Origin: Epiperipatus broadwayi
Taxonomy: Eukaryota; Onychophora; Udeonychophora; Euonychophora; Peripatidae
Assembly (NCBI GenBank): GCA_028023455.1
Contig: JAQFVV010012442.1
Location: 702,501 to 766,500 of the forward strand
Direction: 5' to 3'
DNA length: 64,000 bases
Below are positions 1-13,424 of this stretch, piece after piece. The stretch's first letter is position 1, and every line of letters begins with the position of its first letter. Position numbers and translations under genes: made by a program. The notes beneath the pieces were generated by a model. The model saw only the letters and a list, made by a program, of their open reading frames with translations, was not told the DNA's origin and ran no database searches.

Positions 1-44
1 AACATGCATTAAACGATATACATACACTTACTTCTTCATCACCA

Positions 45-140
45 TCTTTTTTTCCATTATACTCATGTTTCAAACTCAGGGGAAATCTGCACAGTTGTCT
101 AGTTCAAGGTATATCAATATCACTTAAAATGTTAATATTA
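45..140. repeat. Dispersed repeat fragment (sister copy at about 30.5 kb)
   Basis: The segment around 'ctcatgtttcaaactcagg' reappears in the same orientation, diverged, at about 30495-30595 ('ctcatatttcgaactcagg'). The similarity continues through a stretch ending in a 'taatatta' run. Both copies lie within a few hundred bases of a (TA)n tract. No coding capacity is seen. The family is not identified. Confidence 0.5.
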
Positions 141-193
141 TGAACATTTGTAGGTGTATAAGGATAGATGTGGATAAATGAAATAGATGTCAA

Positions 194-314
<121 letters not shown>

Positions 315-637
315 CAAAGAAATCAAGTCATATTTCACATCACATAATTTAACAAGCTTGTATTACTAATGTTATAGAGCTTGCAAATAAGATCTTAAAA
401 AGCTTTGCCAAATATCCCCAGACCAGTTTCTGCTACTGTTGTTTTTTATTAAATATTTTTTTTAACTTTATTAGTAAGAAAATATTCACAAGAATTAGTA
501 TATTTACATTAAGATCTTTTACAAGAATTAGTATATTTACACTAAGAGCTTTTTGCATTTTTTTTATAATTTTTAATTTTTTATGATGTTTTTAGAATAT
601 AATGATTTGAAACAATATGATTACTGTCATCACATTA

Positions 638-2596
638 TCAACACATTAATGAGCAACTAAGGAATACATTGCTTTGCCATATTTTTTGTGACATTACTAG
701 GTATATATTTCTGAGCATAAAGATAAATGTTATACCATTCTTTGTTATTTTTTTAAGTACATTGTATTTTTTGTTATCAAATATTACAGCACAATGGGCA
801 AGCCATATTGTTCTCAGAGTGTGAATTGTTATAAGGGCATTGAATGGTTTTAATTTCTTTATATTATTTATTAGGATATTTTTTAAGTTAATTGTGTATT
901 TGTGGAATACAAAATGACATAAAGTTAAAATGTATGGACATGTCTCACAGATATATGATGTATTTTCAGGGAGCAAATTACATAGTATACAAGTAGGATC
1001 AATGTTTAGTTTAAAACGATTTATGAGAAATAGCTTTGTTGATATTATATCAAGCAGCAGATTATATAGGAATTTTAACCGTGAGTGAGGCACAAACAAA
1101 TTTTGAAATTTAGTCAGTGTTCTTGCAGTAGATAGTGTTGACCAAAGTTGTCTATCGGGTAATTAATTTTTTTTAGATCATTGTATGACAAACCAATTAG
1201 AGTATTAATGTTATAATTGTCCAGTAAATCAGCATGCTCAATGGCATGATCAGTGAAAAAGTGGTGATTCAAATATGGAGTAATAGCAAACAGAAGTAGA
1301 GGTGGAGGAGTTGTCCTTAAAAAGGGGTTAGTAGTGGTCACAATGTACATCATAGCACTAATGTAGGATGTGAAAGATTTCGCGAGTAATAATGTGTAAT
1401 AAGAAATGTGGACTTAATCAGTGAAGTATTGAATAGCTACACGCTCGCAGATCTAACCGCTTCAGCTTCACCTATTTAAATAGAAAGTAGGTTGAAATAA
1501 AGAAGGTTTCCCTCTTTTCTTCCATAGTGTAAGCTTGTGGTGAAAACACCTGTAGAGGTCCCTACTATCGCATTTTATATGCATATTATCGAGGTTATAG
1601 CCTCAGTAAATATTATAGGGTATAGTAATTTTGAGTAGAAGCACTTTATTTTTGTATTAAATTTGTCTATGACTAGAAGATTTAAGTGATAACTTAGTTG
1701 TGTTTTTGAAAGATTAATAGGTATGCCAAGAAAGGAAGAAAATGAACCTGTGAAGAGTGAGGGAAGACTGTGATCAGTAGCAATTTGCCATAAGGATGAT
1801 TTGTTTATTTGTAATGTGGATCCTGTTATAGTTTCAAATTTCTTAAGTTTATGAAGTATCATAGGTATATTTTGGAGGTCCCTGAATAATATCAAAACAT
1901 CATCAACATATGATATGATCTTAACAGTTGTGCCTAGGTGTAGAAGAAAAATACCATCTAGGCATTGCTCTATGTCCTTATTCATGGGGTCTATGTATAT
2001 CGCAAAAAATAATGATGCAAGTGGTGAGCCTTGTGGGATGCCTCTACTTGGCTTAAATGGTTGAGAGAATCTCATGTAATTTTTAAGTTTAATTGATATA
2101 TTGTTAAGATAGTTTTTAATAGCTGTAACAAGGTGTGTGTGATTTGAAAGCATTTGATTTAGTACAGAGAATAAGAAGTTCCAATTTACAATGTCAAAGG
2201 CAGACATGAAGTCTACCTGGCATGCCACAAAGTTTGTTAGTTTTTTTGTTTGATATAAAGTGTTTCATCTTGAGCTAATAATATTGCTTTAGATGCTTTT
2301 TGACTTTTGACTGCAAAGTGTGAAGGGGAAATTTTAGGTAAAGCATAGATATTTAACTGTTTGAGTATGATTCTAGCAAACTATTTCTGATCAATGTCTT
2401 CTAATGTAATGAGACGCAAATCATTTACTGTTGGATGTGGATTTTTAGAGTTTTTTTTTCTTATACAGAATACTATATTTGTTGATAAGTTAGGGATGTG
2501 ATATTCCTTTGGATAAAGTTGATTATAGTATTTCTGTAGGAATGGAGATATAATGTATTCCATTTGCTTATATATGCTAGCTGGAATAGCTACCAA
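638..2596 (-). pseudogene. Non-LTR retrotransposon ORF2 3' half (reverse transcriptase plus C-terminal zinc motif), decayed
   Basis: Reading on the minus strand from 2596 down, fragments in shifting frames make up the second half of a LINE ORF2. The first piece (2596-2381) has the upstream RT signature ('DLRLITLEDIDQK', continuing in frame as a KIFARI-like stretch after a stop). The main piece (2228-1575) holds RT motif A 'VDFMSAFD', motif B 'RGIPQGSPLA' and the catalytic box 'SYVDDVLIL'. After frame breaks near 1.4-1.55 kb the tail continues (1353-1114, then 1099-638) and ends in a C-X2-C...H/C-type cysteine motif ('CILCNLLPENTSYICETC'), as found after the RT in L1/Tx1-like elements. The 5' half (endonuclease and ORF1) is absent, typical of 5' truncation during target-primed reverse transcription. 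Several stops and frameshifts make it inactive. It is a different family from the LINE at 35.7-41.3 kb. Clade placement (L1/Tx1-like) is inference. Confidence 0.85.
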
Positions 2597-2829
2597 TTAT
2601 CATCATAAAATATGATATAAAATTGAGCATAGTTCTAATAAAATAGAATAAATATGGTAGATTTTGATTTCAAATCAACATATAAATAATAACTAAATAC
2701 ATAATCTTTCCCAGAGGATTATCAAATATTTAAGCAGTTCATAGAGTGTTTGAATCGAGAAAACAATATCATCAGATCTGAACATATTCATCATTAAATT
2801 TATAAAATATTGCAGTCATATCACATTGG

Positions 2830-2830
<1 letters not shown>

Positions 2831-2860
<30 letters not shown>

Positions 2861-3001
2861 TGTATGTATGTATGTATGTATGTATGTATGTATGTATGTA
2901 TGTATGTATGTATGTATGTATGTATGTGTGTATGTGTTATGTGTGTATGTGTGTATGTATGTATGTATGTATGTATGTATGTATGTATGTGTGTATGTGT
3001 G

Positions 3002-3033
<32 letters not shown>

Positions 3034-3057
3034 TATATGTATGTATGTATGTATGTA
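2831..3057. repeat. (TATG)n tetranucleotide microsatellite
   Basis: Long TATG array, pure for about 95 bp, then interrupted by tgtg and ttatg variants. The overlapping Met/Tyr/Val/Cys ORFs in all three frames come only from the repeat. Confidence 0.97.
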
Positions 3058-3979
3058 TCTATTAACTAACTACACTTTTTCTCTTTTATTTTTGTTTACT
3101 CATTCAAAATGAGGATGAATTATTCTGAAGATTTGATGATTTAAAATTTAGAATAAATTAGTATAATATGATTTGAAATATTTACCAAGACTTACAAATC
3201 CAGTGATGAATTTCTTCCATACCTTCAGAATCAATAGTATTTTGTGCATGGAAGTGTATTATGCTACCTGTTATAATATAATTAACACAGCATCATTCCA
3301 TCGGTTTGCTTATCGAATCAAGAGGTAAACTGTCACATTATGGATGATGCCATAAATCAATCAACAACTTTAGCACTACTTTTACTTAGATGTTCTATAA
3401 AATAAAATGTATTTATTTTTATTAGCAAACTACATTATACTTAGCTATGAATATATGATGGAAAAAAATTCTAAAAGGGACATATGAGGAAGAAAAAGTA
3501 TTTATTAACTCTAATAATCTAAACAATCTTACTCAAAGGTTTAATAATGGTGTACACCTAGTTTCATCACCAAAAAACAAGGAAAATACATTGTTCCATG
3601 TCATATAACATAATTATCATAAAACACAAATCCTTAATCTAGGAAATATAATACACTCATGACAAGTATCCAAATAAACTGAGGGAGATCTCTCTCAATC
3701 CCACCAATGTAATCTATATCATAAACGACTTCTTTTATCATAATCACTTAAAACATTTTATTCTAAACATTAAATAAGATAAATTCACATTTAGATAAAT
3801 TCCTTATTCTTCCACTTTTTTGGCACATCACATCATCTGAAACCGATTGAAGGCATGCACATCAAAACATTTATAAATTTAACAATTGTATAACTGAATA
3901 GCACAAAATGAGCACACACATGCAAATCAAGGCATAAAATAATTTCAAATCATATTCAATACCTGGATATTATAACAAC
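3058..3979. other. AT-rich non-coding DNA
   Basis: No ORF, RNA gene or repeat structure that I can support on either strand. Confidence 0.6.
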
Positions 3980-4395
3980 ATTAGTTAATAAATTGAAAAT
4001 GAATCTCTCATTCATGATTAATTATAAATGTTTTAAATTGGAAGTATAATAATTACTATCAAACAAACTTCATTATCTCTAACAATGCAAAGATAAAGCA
4101 CACTTCTATGTATTTAATACTAGTTAATAAATTGAAATAACATTTTAATTTATAAGGAGCTTAAATGTTTCACATTTTGAAATATAATAATCACTATTCA
4201 ATAAACCTGATCATTTCTGGCAACGCAAAGATGAAACAAGACTTTTGTGTATTTAACATTAACTAATAAATTAAAACAAATTTTGATTCATGATGAACTA
4301 TAAATCTTTTAAACTTAAATCATAATAATTACTGTTAAATAGACATCATAATTTTTGACAATGTAAAAAAAAATACTTTTTATGCATTTACCCCT
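3980..4395. repeat. Minisatellite, about 139-bp unit, three diverged copies
   Basis: The anchor 'gttaataaattgaaa' recurs at about 3983, 4122 and 4261. A second anchor, 'ataataattactat', recurs at about 4047, 4186 and 4322. Period about 136-139 bp, with copies roughly 75-80% alike by eye. Non-coding. Confidence 0.75.
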
Positions 4396-6595
4396 CTTCT
4401 AAATTAGCTGTTAGTTTCTTAATTGCAAATGAATATTTCTACCAGTAACATATGGGTATAGAATACATGTATACAACAAAAAAATTGTATCAAAATAATG
4501 ATTAATTACCCAGTATAATATTCTTCATATTATATATATATATATATTCGAGATGAACTTGAAGTAAAAGAAAATAATAAAAAAATATAAAGACAATTAA
4601 CTTAATCTATCTATCTACTATACTAACAACAAAAGAAATGATTGAATCTTATTTAGCTGAAAAAAGTCCATTTGCACAGTCTCTAAATAATGCATAATTG
4701 TAAAATGAACAAATTTTAATAGACACACAGGCAATTTATAGCAGGATATACAAAGTGAAGTTTTGGATCCCATTGATGAGCATCTTCTAAAGTTCTTAGC
4801 AATAGCTGATTGAACTTCCTGACATTATAGCATGCAGAGTATTTATTATATTTTATTTTATAATAATGATAAATATTTTTTACTGCCACAGATTTTAGTC
4901 ATATTTTGATGTTTAATTAATTGGTGGTTTTATAGTTTTATGACTCAGCACTCAATCTTGCAAATTATGAAAAAGAACGTTAGTTTTTTCACCAACTGAC
5001 ATTTATTATAATCACATTTATCAAAGCACTTGTAATAAATTATCAAAGGTCATCTATCAGGCAAATGGTTAATTAATTCATAATATTCAATTAAGTCTAT
5101 ATATATTTTTTTTAAATGTCAGTATATCTTAATAACAGATTAAATACAAATAAGGAGAACAATAAAAAATGGTCACATTAATATTCATGCTCTTCTACTT
5201 GCATTTATATTATATGCCTATTAAATATAGGTTAGTTCCAGTAATTATATAAGTCATGCATTTGGCTCCTTAATCCTAGAGACATGAATAGTTAGGTATA
5301 TTTCTTATTCAATAATAATAATAAAGCATGTTATATTAGGTTAGATACATCCATCCACTTGAACTTTACTTTTCTATAGCCAGAAAAAAATGTAAATATA
5401 GAGTTTATGAAATGTTTAGTTAAAAAGTTCAACATAATTTTTCCACAAGATAGCAAAATTCACACACTTCAACATTTTCTTTAATATTAGAGATTACCAT
5501 TGGGCAAATTAAATTTGAAATATAGATGCACATATTTATCTTAAATGATGATATTAAAATCCAAGTTAGTTAATTGGAAATTTAGGTGACATACTTTGTT
5601 TGAAGCTAATTATGTTTCCATGCTTTTCTATATCCTCCCAAGATGATTTTCTTAACTATTTTCATATAAGAAAATTAATACTTTAAAAAAAATATACTTT
5701 TGAATTTTGAATGTTAACTGTTTGATTCTGGAAGAAAACTACTTGTAAAGAGAAAGAGCTGTAATATCAGATAGACTACAGATTATAAATTATTCCCCAT
5801 TTATATTACTGACTATTGCTTGGATATCCATTTTTTCGACCAATCAAAAAGTTAATTTCTTAAAAGGTCAACTTCAAGAAAGATTACCCCACCTTCTGAA
5901 CTAAAGTAATTAGGTGAAAATATTCAATAACTTTTTCTCTTAAAAAAGAAAGTAAAAAAAAGAAAAATCATTTGGTCTTCTAAATAATCTTAATTAAATT
6001 GAATCTATAAAAATACCTTTTACAATTTTAAATTTAAAAAAAAAGATTATTTAGCAAATAAAGTAGATGATAGTGTATTTGTTTTGATAACAATCCTCAG
6101 ATTCATTTATCCATTAATCACTTAATATGTGTTTAAATTGGTTATCAAAGATATTTATTGCTAATTTAAACATTTTCCTGCAGAATATAATATGCTGTGT
6201 CATAATTAATTAAATTAGTGAAAAATGAAGGTGTATGTTGGCTTAAACATACATTCACACACATATATGCTGCACTAAAAATACCAAACTAATCTTATCA
6301 AAATAAAAGCCTATATGACCATGAGTCAAATAGACTGTACTAACTATACTATGGATTGGAATATAAATGAGCAAATAAATCAGAAAATAACTAAACCAGT
6401 ATCAACCATTGTCAAATAAGACAAATCTGAATCAATTCCACCTTTACACTAACAATTTCTATGATAAGACACTTTCCTTTTTTGTCATTAAAGATCCATG
6501 AAAAAAATACTAAATGTCTTAAAACTTTTAAATAATATATGGCAGTACTTTCTAAACAAGGTTTTGTATTATTAATGAAAAAGTTTTGAAAATTT
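4396..6595. other. AT-rich non-coding DNA
   Basis: Apart from a short TA tract near 4532-4549, nothing recognisable in 2.2 kb: no coding-like frame and no cysteine-rich or RT-like shadow on either strand. Confidence 0.6.
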
Positions 6596-9500
6596 CATGT
6601 TATATAGGATGCAAATAGGATGATAGAAACATTTATAAATAAAAATTCTATAATGTTGATTCAACTATATTATAAGCATCTATTAAATAATAAGGATTAT
6701 TGTGAAATTGATAATTATTACACTAAATAAAGTATAGACAATGATGAGGATCAGGTACTATTTTGCCCCACATAACCATCCATTCTAAGCAAACTAAAAC
6801 ATATTTTGACACTGCAATATTAAGATCTGTTAACTTTAGACTGTTTAAATAAATGACCTATATTGGCAAATCTATAAATTCTATAATTGTATTATGTTAA
6901 ACATATAAGTGTGTGAAAATGGACAATAACACACATATAATAAAACAATTCATATGGGATATTATTTCAACAAAACATTAATTATAAGAAACATTATTTT
7001 ATAACACATCGATGATGATTTTAATATTTCCCTTATAGTAACACAAATTTGATTAATATTTTGTTATATAAATTTAAGTGACAGTTTTATTAATATTTTC
7101 CTTTTCATTAAATATAGTAATTTTTTTCTAAGTTAATATTACATTTATACTGGAGGTTGAATTGTTAATAATGATAATAAATAAGATATAGATAATATAT
7201 GTAATATGATTTGACAGTTATTTATAATTAATAATTTTAGTGATGGTCTTCTTCCATATTTTTTTGTTTACCATATTTTCGAGTGTGTGTGTGTGTGCTT
7301 ATATAAAATCACAAATACAATGCATTTATAAATTAGGATTTCCATTAGTTTACTTGCAGAATGAATGGTGCAATAAGTTAATCATTGAATTAATGATCTT
7401 ATTTTAAACATATTATAAAATCCATGAAACATTTATCTGATTTACTCAATATATATATTCCTTAATGATAATTATACCGAAATAAAGAAGAAGAGAGAAA
7501 TAACAATAACTATTCTTTTCATATATGCGTGTGAGGGTTAACTAAGACTTCAAATTCAAGCATAATTCTTCAATAAATATCTACTATTTTTTTAAAAGAT
7601 ACAAATGTTGCTGAGCTCAACCAACATATTATTAATAAGTGTGCATTTGCCAATTCGTTTTACAAGGAAAAGAAAATGCAACTATCTCATCATATGCTCT
7701 TAATTAAGTAAGTATACCAACTACTCATGATTTAATAAGCAAATAATTAAGGAGAGTATAACTCAATCAACATAATAAATTATCTCTCAATCACTTCTAC
7801 ATCCAGATGCACTCAACATATTTCATATAAAACAAATCTATGAACAGATAAACCCTTAATTCGTTATCTTCCTTTATCAAATAGTACCAAACAAAATTGA
7901 TATAAAAATAAAATACAAATTTACAAAAATAATTTATGACAGTGCACACACACACGAATATACGATCATATATAATATGATTTCTAAACTGTATAAGATA
8001 ATAAACTGTCATATTAACGATAATAATAAAGTAAACTAAGCGTAAAAATATTATTACCTATCAATTATAGACTATATGAAGAAATACCTGTCAAAACTTA
8101 ATCATTAAATGTGAAGGTTTTTTTTTTTTTTTTAGATTTGAAAGTTTGAACGAAAGCATACACTGCTGCTTACCATAATAACAGTAAATTAACAACACTA
8201 AAAAAAGATAATTATAAATAAGTCAGATACAAACATTGTTTCTATTGTCTGAAATAAAATTTAATAAAAATTGCAATAGCTTTCAATGTTTTAAAATCTC
8301 TTAATAGACATTATAAACAATCTTGATGTGTAATGGAATTATTTTATTAATCACAAGGAACAAAATCTCCGACTCAGTAAAATAATCCAAGTAAAAGTTT
8401 ATAATGTTATTACTTTTAGTTTTTTTAGTATGTAATATAATTTACATTAACCATTAAATCCATTATTAACGATTTATCCATACTTGTATACATTGTTATA
8501 ATCAATCATTAAATATTACTAAGTTATGCATTTAAATTACTCATGTTTTATATGTGCGAATAGTAAGGTTCTTTGGTATATATAACTATCCTCCTGATAT
8601 AAGAGTTAAAATAGACAAATCTCTTCATTTTAATTTTATCTTGCAAATTATAAACAGAAAATTTATTAATTGAAAACTCATATAGTGTCCCAACACATCA
8701 TTTAACATAATTATTTTAGTTATATTTATTTTTAGTAATTTTTATAATTCCGATATTATTTATTTATGGTAAATACATTCAAATAAACAATAATTAATAA
8801 TCTTACATAATATCCATGTATTTTTGAAAATAGTAAACTTAGACTAACAGTTGATAAAAGCTAGATCTGGTATCTTAAGAATTTATTCTTCCATGTGTAG
8901 TATTATTTTGTTAAGTATGAGACAAAAATTATCCACAAGAACAGTAGTAAATTTTCATGATATTTAGTTCACTTATATTACTATTCCCTTAGATAATTAC
9001 TCCACTTTCCATAACAGTTTTTTTACACATTCCTTCTTGTAATTCCTTCTCCAAAAATACACTACACAACCTCTTTTTTTATTATCATGAGTTTGGCAAT
9101 AGGCCAGAATTCTCTTGCGTGTAAAATATTAGTAATAGAATATTGGAATAAAAAAAAATAATAATAGGCATTGATTTACATTAATGTAAATCATACAACC
9201 TTTGAAACTTTAAATGTAAGATTTCAAGTAACACATAGTTAATAAATAATAAATAAAATACATATAAAAATCATTTAAATTAATGATATATGTGTGTGTC
9301 TGTCTTCTATGGAATGTTAACTCTGCCACTATAATTTACACATTATAAATAATAGTATAAAATATGAATAAAGTGTGAAATGATGTAAAATGGACATACA
9401 CCCACATATACAAGTTAAATCCTGGATGAGAGTAGATACTGAGTTTAAAAAATGAACAAACACCTACTATGGCTCTCCTATTAATTTAACTCTCATACCA

Positions 9501-9712
9501 ACAATCCCTGATATTGACCATCTTCCTCTTCCACTACCAGACACATGTAACTTAAAATTCTAACAACTGGTACACCCAAGTAAAGTCTTAAAAATTTTGA
9601 AACCAAATTTTAAATACTAAATTATATCACAATTCATTTTTTTTTAATAGTTATTTCTAGCCATTATTAGCATGAATGTAAACTTCCCACATTTTTTCTT
9701 TTGCCAACATAG
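6596..9712. repeat. 3.1-kb dispersed repeat, copy A (uninterrupted)
   Basis: About 3.1 kb that matches, in the same orientation, 12476-13324 and then 18709-20932. Landmarks shared by both copies are 'agacaatgatgaggatcagg' (6739 and 12624), 'acatcgatgatgatttta', 'gaacgaaagcatacactgctg' (8149 and 19393) and 'ccaacaatccctgatattg' (9498 and 20703). Identity is about 88-92% by eye. It is non-coding on both strands. The single 71-aa minus-strand ORF in it (7797-8012) is diverged but partly preserved in copy B; its protein (Tyr/Phe/Ile-rich) resembles nothing I know, and it may merely reflect low divergence. The copy ends at 'gaaggtcaca', where copy B runs into a TA tract. This is an interspersed repeat or a segmental duplication. 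Confidence 0.85.
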
Positions 9713-9912
9713 AAGGTCACAGTTCCCCTTTCTGATAAAAATATGAATTGGACAAACAACAACAAATATAGTTAGCACATCAAATTTAACTCTAAGATTA
9801 TTTTAAAACTGGAAAATTATACTTGTGGAACAAACATTCACTCTCACTAATTTGTTATTACTCATTATGATTTGCAGGGTATGGAATGAAACTGTGAGCA
9901 TTATAAGTTACT
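9713..9912. other. Short non-coding gap
   Basis: Sequence between repeat copy A and the gag-like relic. Nothing recognised. Confidence 0.5.
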
Positions 9913-11447
9913 TTAAATCATGTGTTTGTATTCTTTATCTCTCCTTTTCTGACAAGTTTTTCTCTTCAAGATTTCATCTTCACTTTTTTGGGTATAATTC
10001 CAGCCTTTTTTATTATTGTATACTTTATTTCTAACATTCTTAAGGTGATTTACATTAAATAATTCTTCTTTTACTCCTTTGAGTTTGATATTAGCCTTTC
10101 TGAAATCTTTTTTTTTTGCATTAATACCTTTACTAAAAAAATTTACACCAAACTTCTTTGTATTCTTAATTTTAGATTTGATTTTCACCTTACCATATTT
10201 TCTAGCATGACTAACACCTTTTATTATATGCTCTACAATAGATATTACATGTTTAACATCTCCATAAAGTACCTTTTTGCAAACATTCACCTTCACCTTA
10301 TGATCTAAATAATAGAAAACACACTTTGAAAATATGTTTTCATTTTTATTTTTAAACTTTTTACTTGTAATATCAGTAACCTTTAACAATTCATTTTTCA
10401 AAATTTCTGGAGACTTCATGTCCAAAGAAATTATTTCTGTCTTCATTGTTTTGTTTATTTGGAAGCTTCTTCGTCAGCGAGTAAATCGTTTTTAGGCTAC
10501 TTCATTGATGAACTAACTTCTTTCTTTTTATCAAGATTCTTCTTGAAATATTTCAGCATGTCTATAACTCCATTTTTATCTAATTCTGAGTCTTGATTAA
10601 CTATTTCTCTAAGTTATTTGTATGCCTTTATTTCATCACTGGCTAAACTAACATTCTTATTAATCTGCATAACTTGGTCATTCACATTCTGACCAACCCT
10701 ACATTGATCCAACTTCTGAGTTTCTAAATGTGAGTTTAAAGCTCCCATTTGGTTTTGACATTCATCAATTTGACTACTTCTTTTTAATGTACTATTGTCT
10801 ATTTTAAACTGGTATTCTCCTAAATTTCTTTTGACATTTCCCAGTTTTTTTTTCAAATGACTCAAACTTTTGTTTAACCTCATTTGTACACTCCCTAGTG
10901 TATTGACTATACAAAATTTGACATTTTTGCCTTTTATATTTTATCATCTCTTCTCTACTAAAACTCTCCTTCATATCCCCCTTAAGTTGCAAGACTATGT
11001 CCTCATTATCTAGTCTATTTTGTTGTAACTGATATCTGACATTTACTTATATCACTTCTAATTTATACACTTGATTTTTCAGATTTACTCTAATCTCCTT
11101 CATCTCTATTGTTTGATTTTTAATCTTATCTTCCAATCTTTGCATTTGTATGACTGAACTATCTCTCATTTCTATTATTTCTGACTTCATTCCTAACACT
11201 TCCAATTTTATTTCAGCCATCCTCTAATCTGATTTATCTTGACTCAATTTATTTCTTTTATTTCTGACTTCAGTTTTGCTTGACCTAATTTTAGTTCTTC
11301 TTGACCTAACTCTAGTTTTGCAACAAGCAATTTGGACCACATCAGCATGTCATCATCTGTGACTTTAGAAAGAGTATCTCTCATCCTGTCAAATTCTCCT
11401 TGGGAAATATCCATGGTTTCATTTCCTGATCCAAGGTCAGAGGACAA
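9913..11447 (-). pseudogene. Coiled-coil, gag-like ORF series, decayed (probable retroelement relic)
   Basis: On the minus strand, from 11447 down, a purine-rich coding-like tract is broken into at least four frames: 11447-11244 (acidic start, then an EELKLGQAKLKSEIK-like heptad region), an in-between piece starting MAEIKLEVLGMKSEI, 10992-10804, 10883-10614 and 10446-9913 (177 aa, very Lys-rich). The first three are rich in Lys/Glu/Gln/Leu/Ile with coiled-coil spacing. The last is basic (KVKIKSKIKNTKK, KRKTCQKRRDKE). Such long coiled coils followed by a basic region are common in the gag of Ty3/Gypsy-type elements and in LINE ORF1 proteins. No protease, RT or zinc knuckle is seen. Stops and frameshifts make it non-functional. 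Assignment to a retroelement is inference; a decayed host coiled-coil gene is an alternative. Confidence 0.45.
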
Positions 11448-12446
11448 TGCATCAACATCTGGAGATGGTCACTATTGAGACCCACCCAAACTATCATATA
11501 ATTTAACTCTTCCATTATATATAATCTTTTAAAATTTATTAATACTACTAAAATAAAATAAGGTTCACCAGCCTCAACTTCAACAAAACCAATAATTCAA
11601 ATTCACCATCATTATTCAAAATGATACAGGATTTTTACAATTTGTTCAATTTTATTTTTTTTTTCATATAAAGTTTGACTTCCACACACAATAATAAATT
11701 GAGTATTAATCAGAAAATATAGATTCAAACATAGCCAGGATTATCAACTAGATTTTGTATGATCCACTATGTTTGTATTACAAATTACACCAATTTCAAT
11801 TATTGATAAAAACAAAATAATTCAAACATGTTAACTTATCTTTATGCTGGGCTCTGTGCATTCATATATTATAACCAACATTCACAGTATTATGCCAATT
11901 TCATTCATAAGGCTTCAAATAATGACAAAGCCTAAACCAATATTGCCATCTCTACAACTCGATAGTTACAATCACTTTCATCTTCCACACTAACCAATCA
12001 AGTTTCTCCACCTTTGTTTGTGCTAAAACCTAATCCACGTGGTGACTAACCATCAATCAAGCTTAATATACTAGGATCCAAACTAGTATGGCAATCAACC
12101 AATCATCAATCCATCAATTCCAATACATTGCATGCCAAAATCAATTCGATCATGAACCAACCATGAACTAATTGTGCTGTCACATTGCATACCATTTACA
12201 TACTATTGTTTAATTTGATACTTACAAATTCAAATTACGGATTGTGTAATAATTATAGCCCCATAAACATATCATGCCATCCATGTTGTGTGCCATTTAT
12301 CCACCCTGTAACATCTGCTTTCATTATCTATTTCACTTTATGTACAAATAAATGCCCAGGTGCCAGTTCTATATAAGATAGAATAAATTTATAACTCAAA
12401 TTGTTTTTTCTACTTACTATTAAGATTTTCATATTAATATTAGTCT
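11448..12446. other. Non-coding DNA upstream of the gag-like relic
   Basis: No gene. The 12000-12130 part is rich in short 'ccaatcatc/atcaatca' words. A TATA-like 'ctatataag' lies at about 12369 on the plus strand, but nothing downstream of it is coding. If the gag-like relic is an LTR element, its 5' LTR could lie here. No matching second copy was found in the window. Confidence 0.4.
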
Positions 12447-12475
12447 ATGGCTTAGCTCAGTTGGGGTTATAATGT
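12447..12475 (+). other. tRNA-like A-box fragment
   Basis: 'ggcttagctcagttgggg' closely fits the D-arm and A-box of a tRNA or tRNA-derived SINE (consensus TRGCNNAGYNGG). No B-box or tRNA fold follows; the sequence passes straight into repeat copy B. It is at most a 5' remnant of a tRNA-derived SINE. Confidence 0.3.
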
Positions 12476-13324
12476 ATGGTAGTCATATTGGATGCAATTA
12501 GGATGATATAAACATTTATAAATAACAATTCTATAAAGTTGATTCGACTATATTATAAGCATAAATTAAATAATAAAAAAAACATTGCCGAATTGTTAAT
12601 AATTACACTAAATAAAGTATAGACAATGATGAGGATCAGGTACCTTTTTGCCCTACATCACCATCTATTCTAAGCAAACTAAAACATATTTTGACACTGC
12701 AATATTAAGATCTGTAACTCTAGACTGTTTAAATAAATTACTTATACTGGCAAATCTATAAATTCTATAATTATATTATGTTAAACATATGAGTGTGTGG
12801 AAATAAACAATTGCATGCATACAATAAAAAAACTCATATGGGATATTATTTCAACAAAACATTTATTATAAAAAACTTCATTTTATAACACATCGATGAT
12901 GATTTTATTTTTTCCCTTATGGTAACACAAATTTGACTCATATTTGTTATATAAATTAAAATGACAGTTTTATTAAAATTTTCCTTTTCATTAAATAAAG
13001 TAAAATTTTCCTAAGTTAATATTACATTCATACTGGAGGATGAATTGTTAATAATGATAATAAATGAGATATTGATAATATATGTAATATTATTTGACAA
13101 TTAATTATAATTAATAATTTTAGTGAAGGTCTTCTTCAATATTTCTTTGTTTACCATATTTTCGAGTATGTGTGCATATATAAAACCACAAATACAATGC
13201 ATTTATAAATTATGATTTCCATTAGTTTACTTGCAGAACAAATGGTGTCATAAGTTAATCGTTGATTTAATGATCTTATTTTAAACATATTATAAACCCA
13301 TAAAACATTTATCTGATATACTCA
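12476..13324. repeat. 3.1-kb dispersed repeat, copy B left part
   Basis: Colinear with 6596-7448 of copy A. The match stops at the TA tract at 13325. In copy A the equivalent point is a short TA tract ('ctcaatatatatattcc'), and the sequence runs on directly into what is found here only at 18709. Confidence 0.85.
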
Positions 13325-13424
13325 ATATATATATATATATATATTCTAACCTCAATTTTACCCATAAAACATTTATCTGATATACTCAATATATATATAT
13401 ATATATATTCTAACCTCAATTTTC
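13297..13424. repeat. 64-bp tandem duplication containing TA tracts
   Basis: The block from 'cccataaaacatttatctg' through a TA tract to 'tctaacctcaatttt' occurs twice (starting at 13297 and 13361). It straddles the breakpoint where copy B is interrupted. Confidence 0.85.

Noticed and set aside
2763-2790. CUGAUGA on the minus strand near 2770 and other scattered matches (45780, 54033, 58514)
   Set aside because: No GAAA box with pairing stems at the proper distance, so these are not hammerheads.
2810-3112. Met/Tyr/Val/Cys ORFs over TATG repeats
   Set aside because: Three overlapping frames all open because a 4-bp repeat lacks stops. Microsatellite artefact.
3980-4395. CRISPR-like array
   Set aside because: The 139-bp units are diverged throughout, with no constant repeat and variable spacer pattern, and the genome is eukaryotic.
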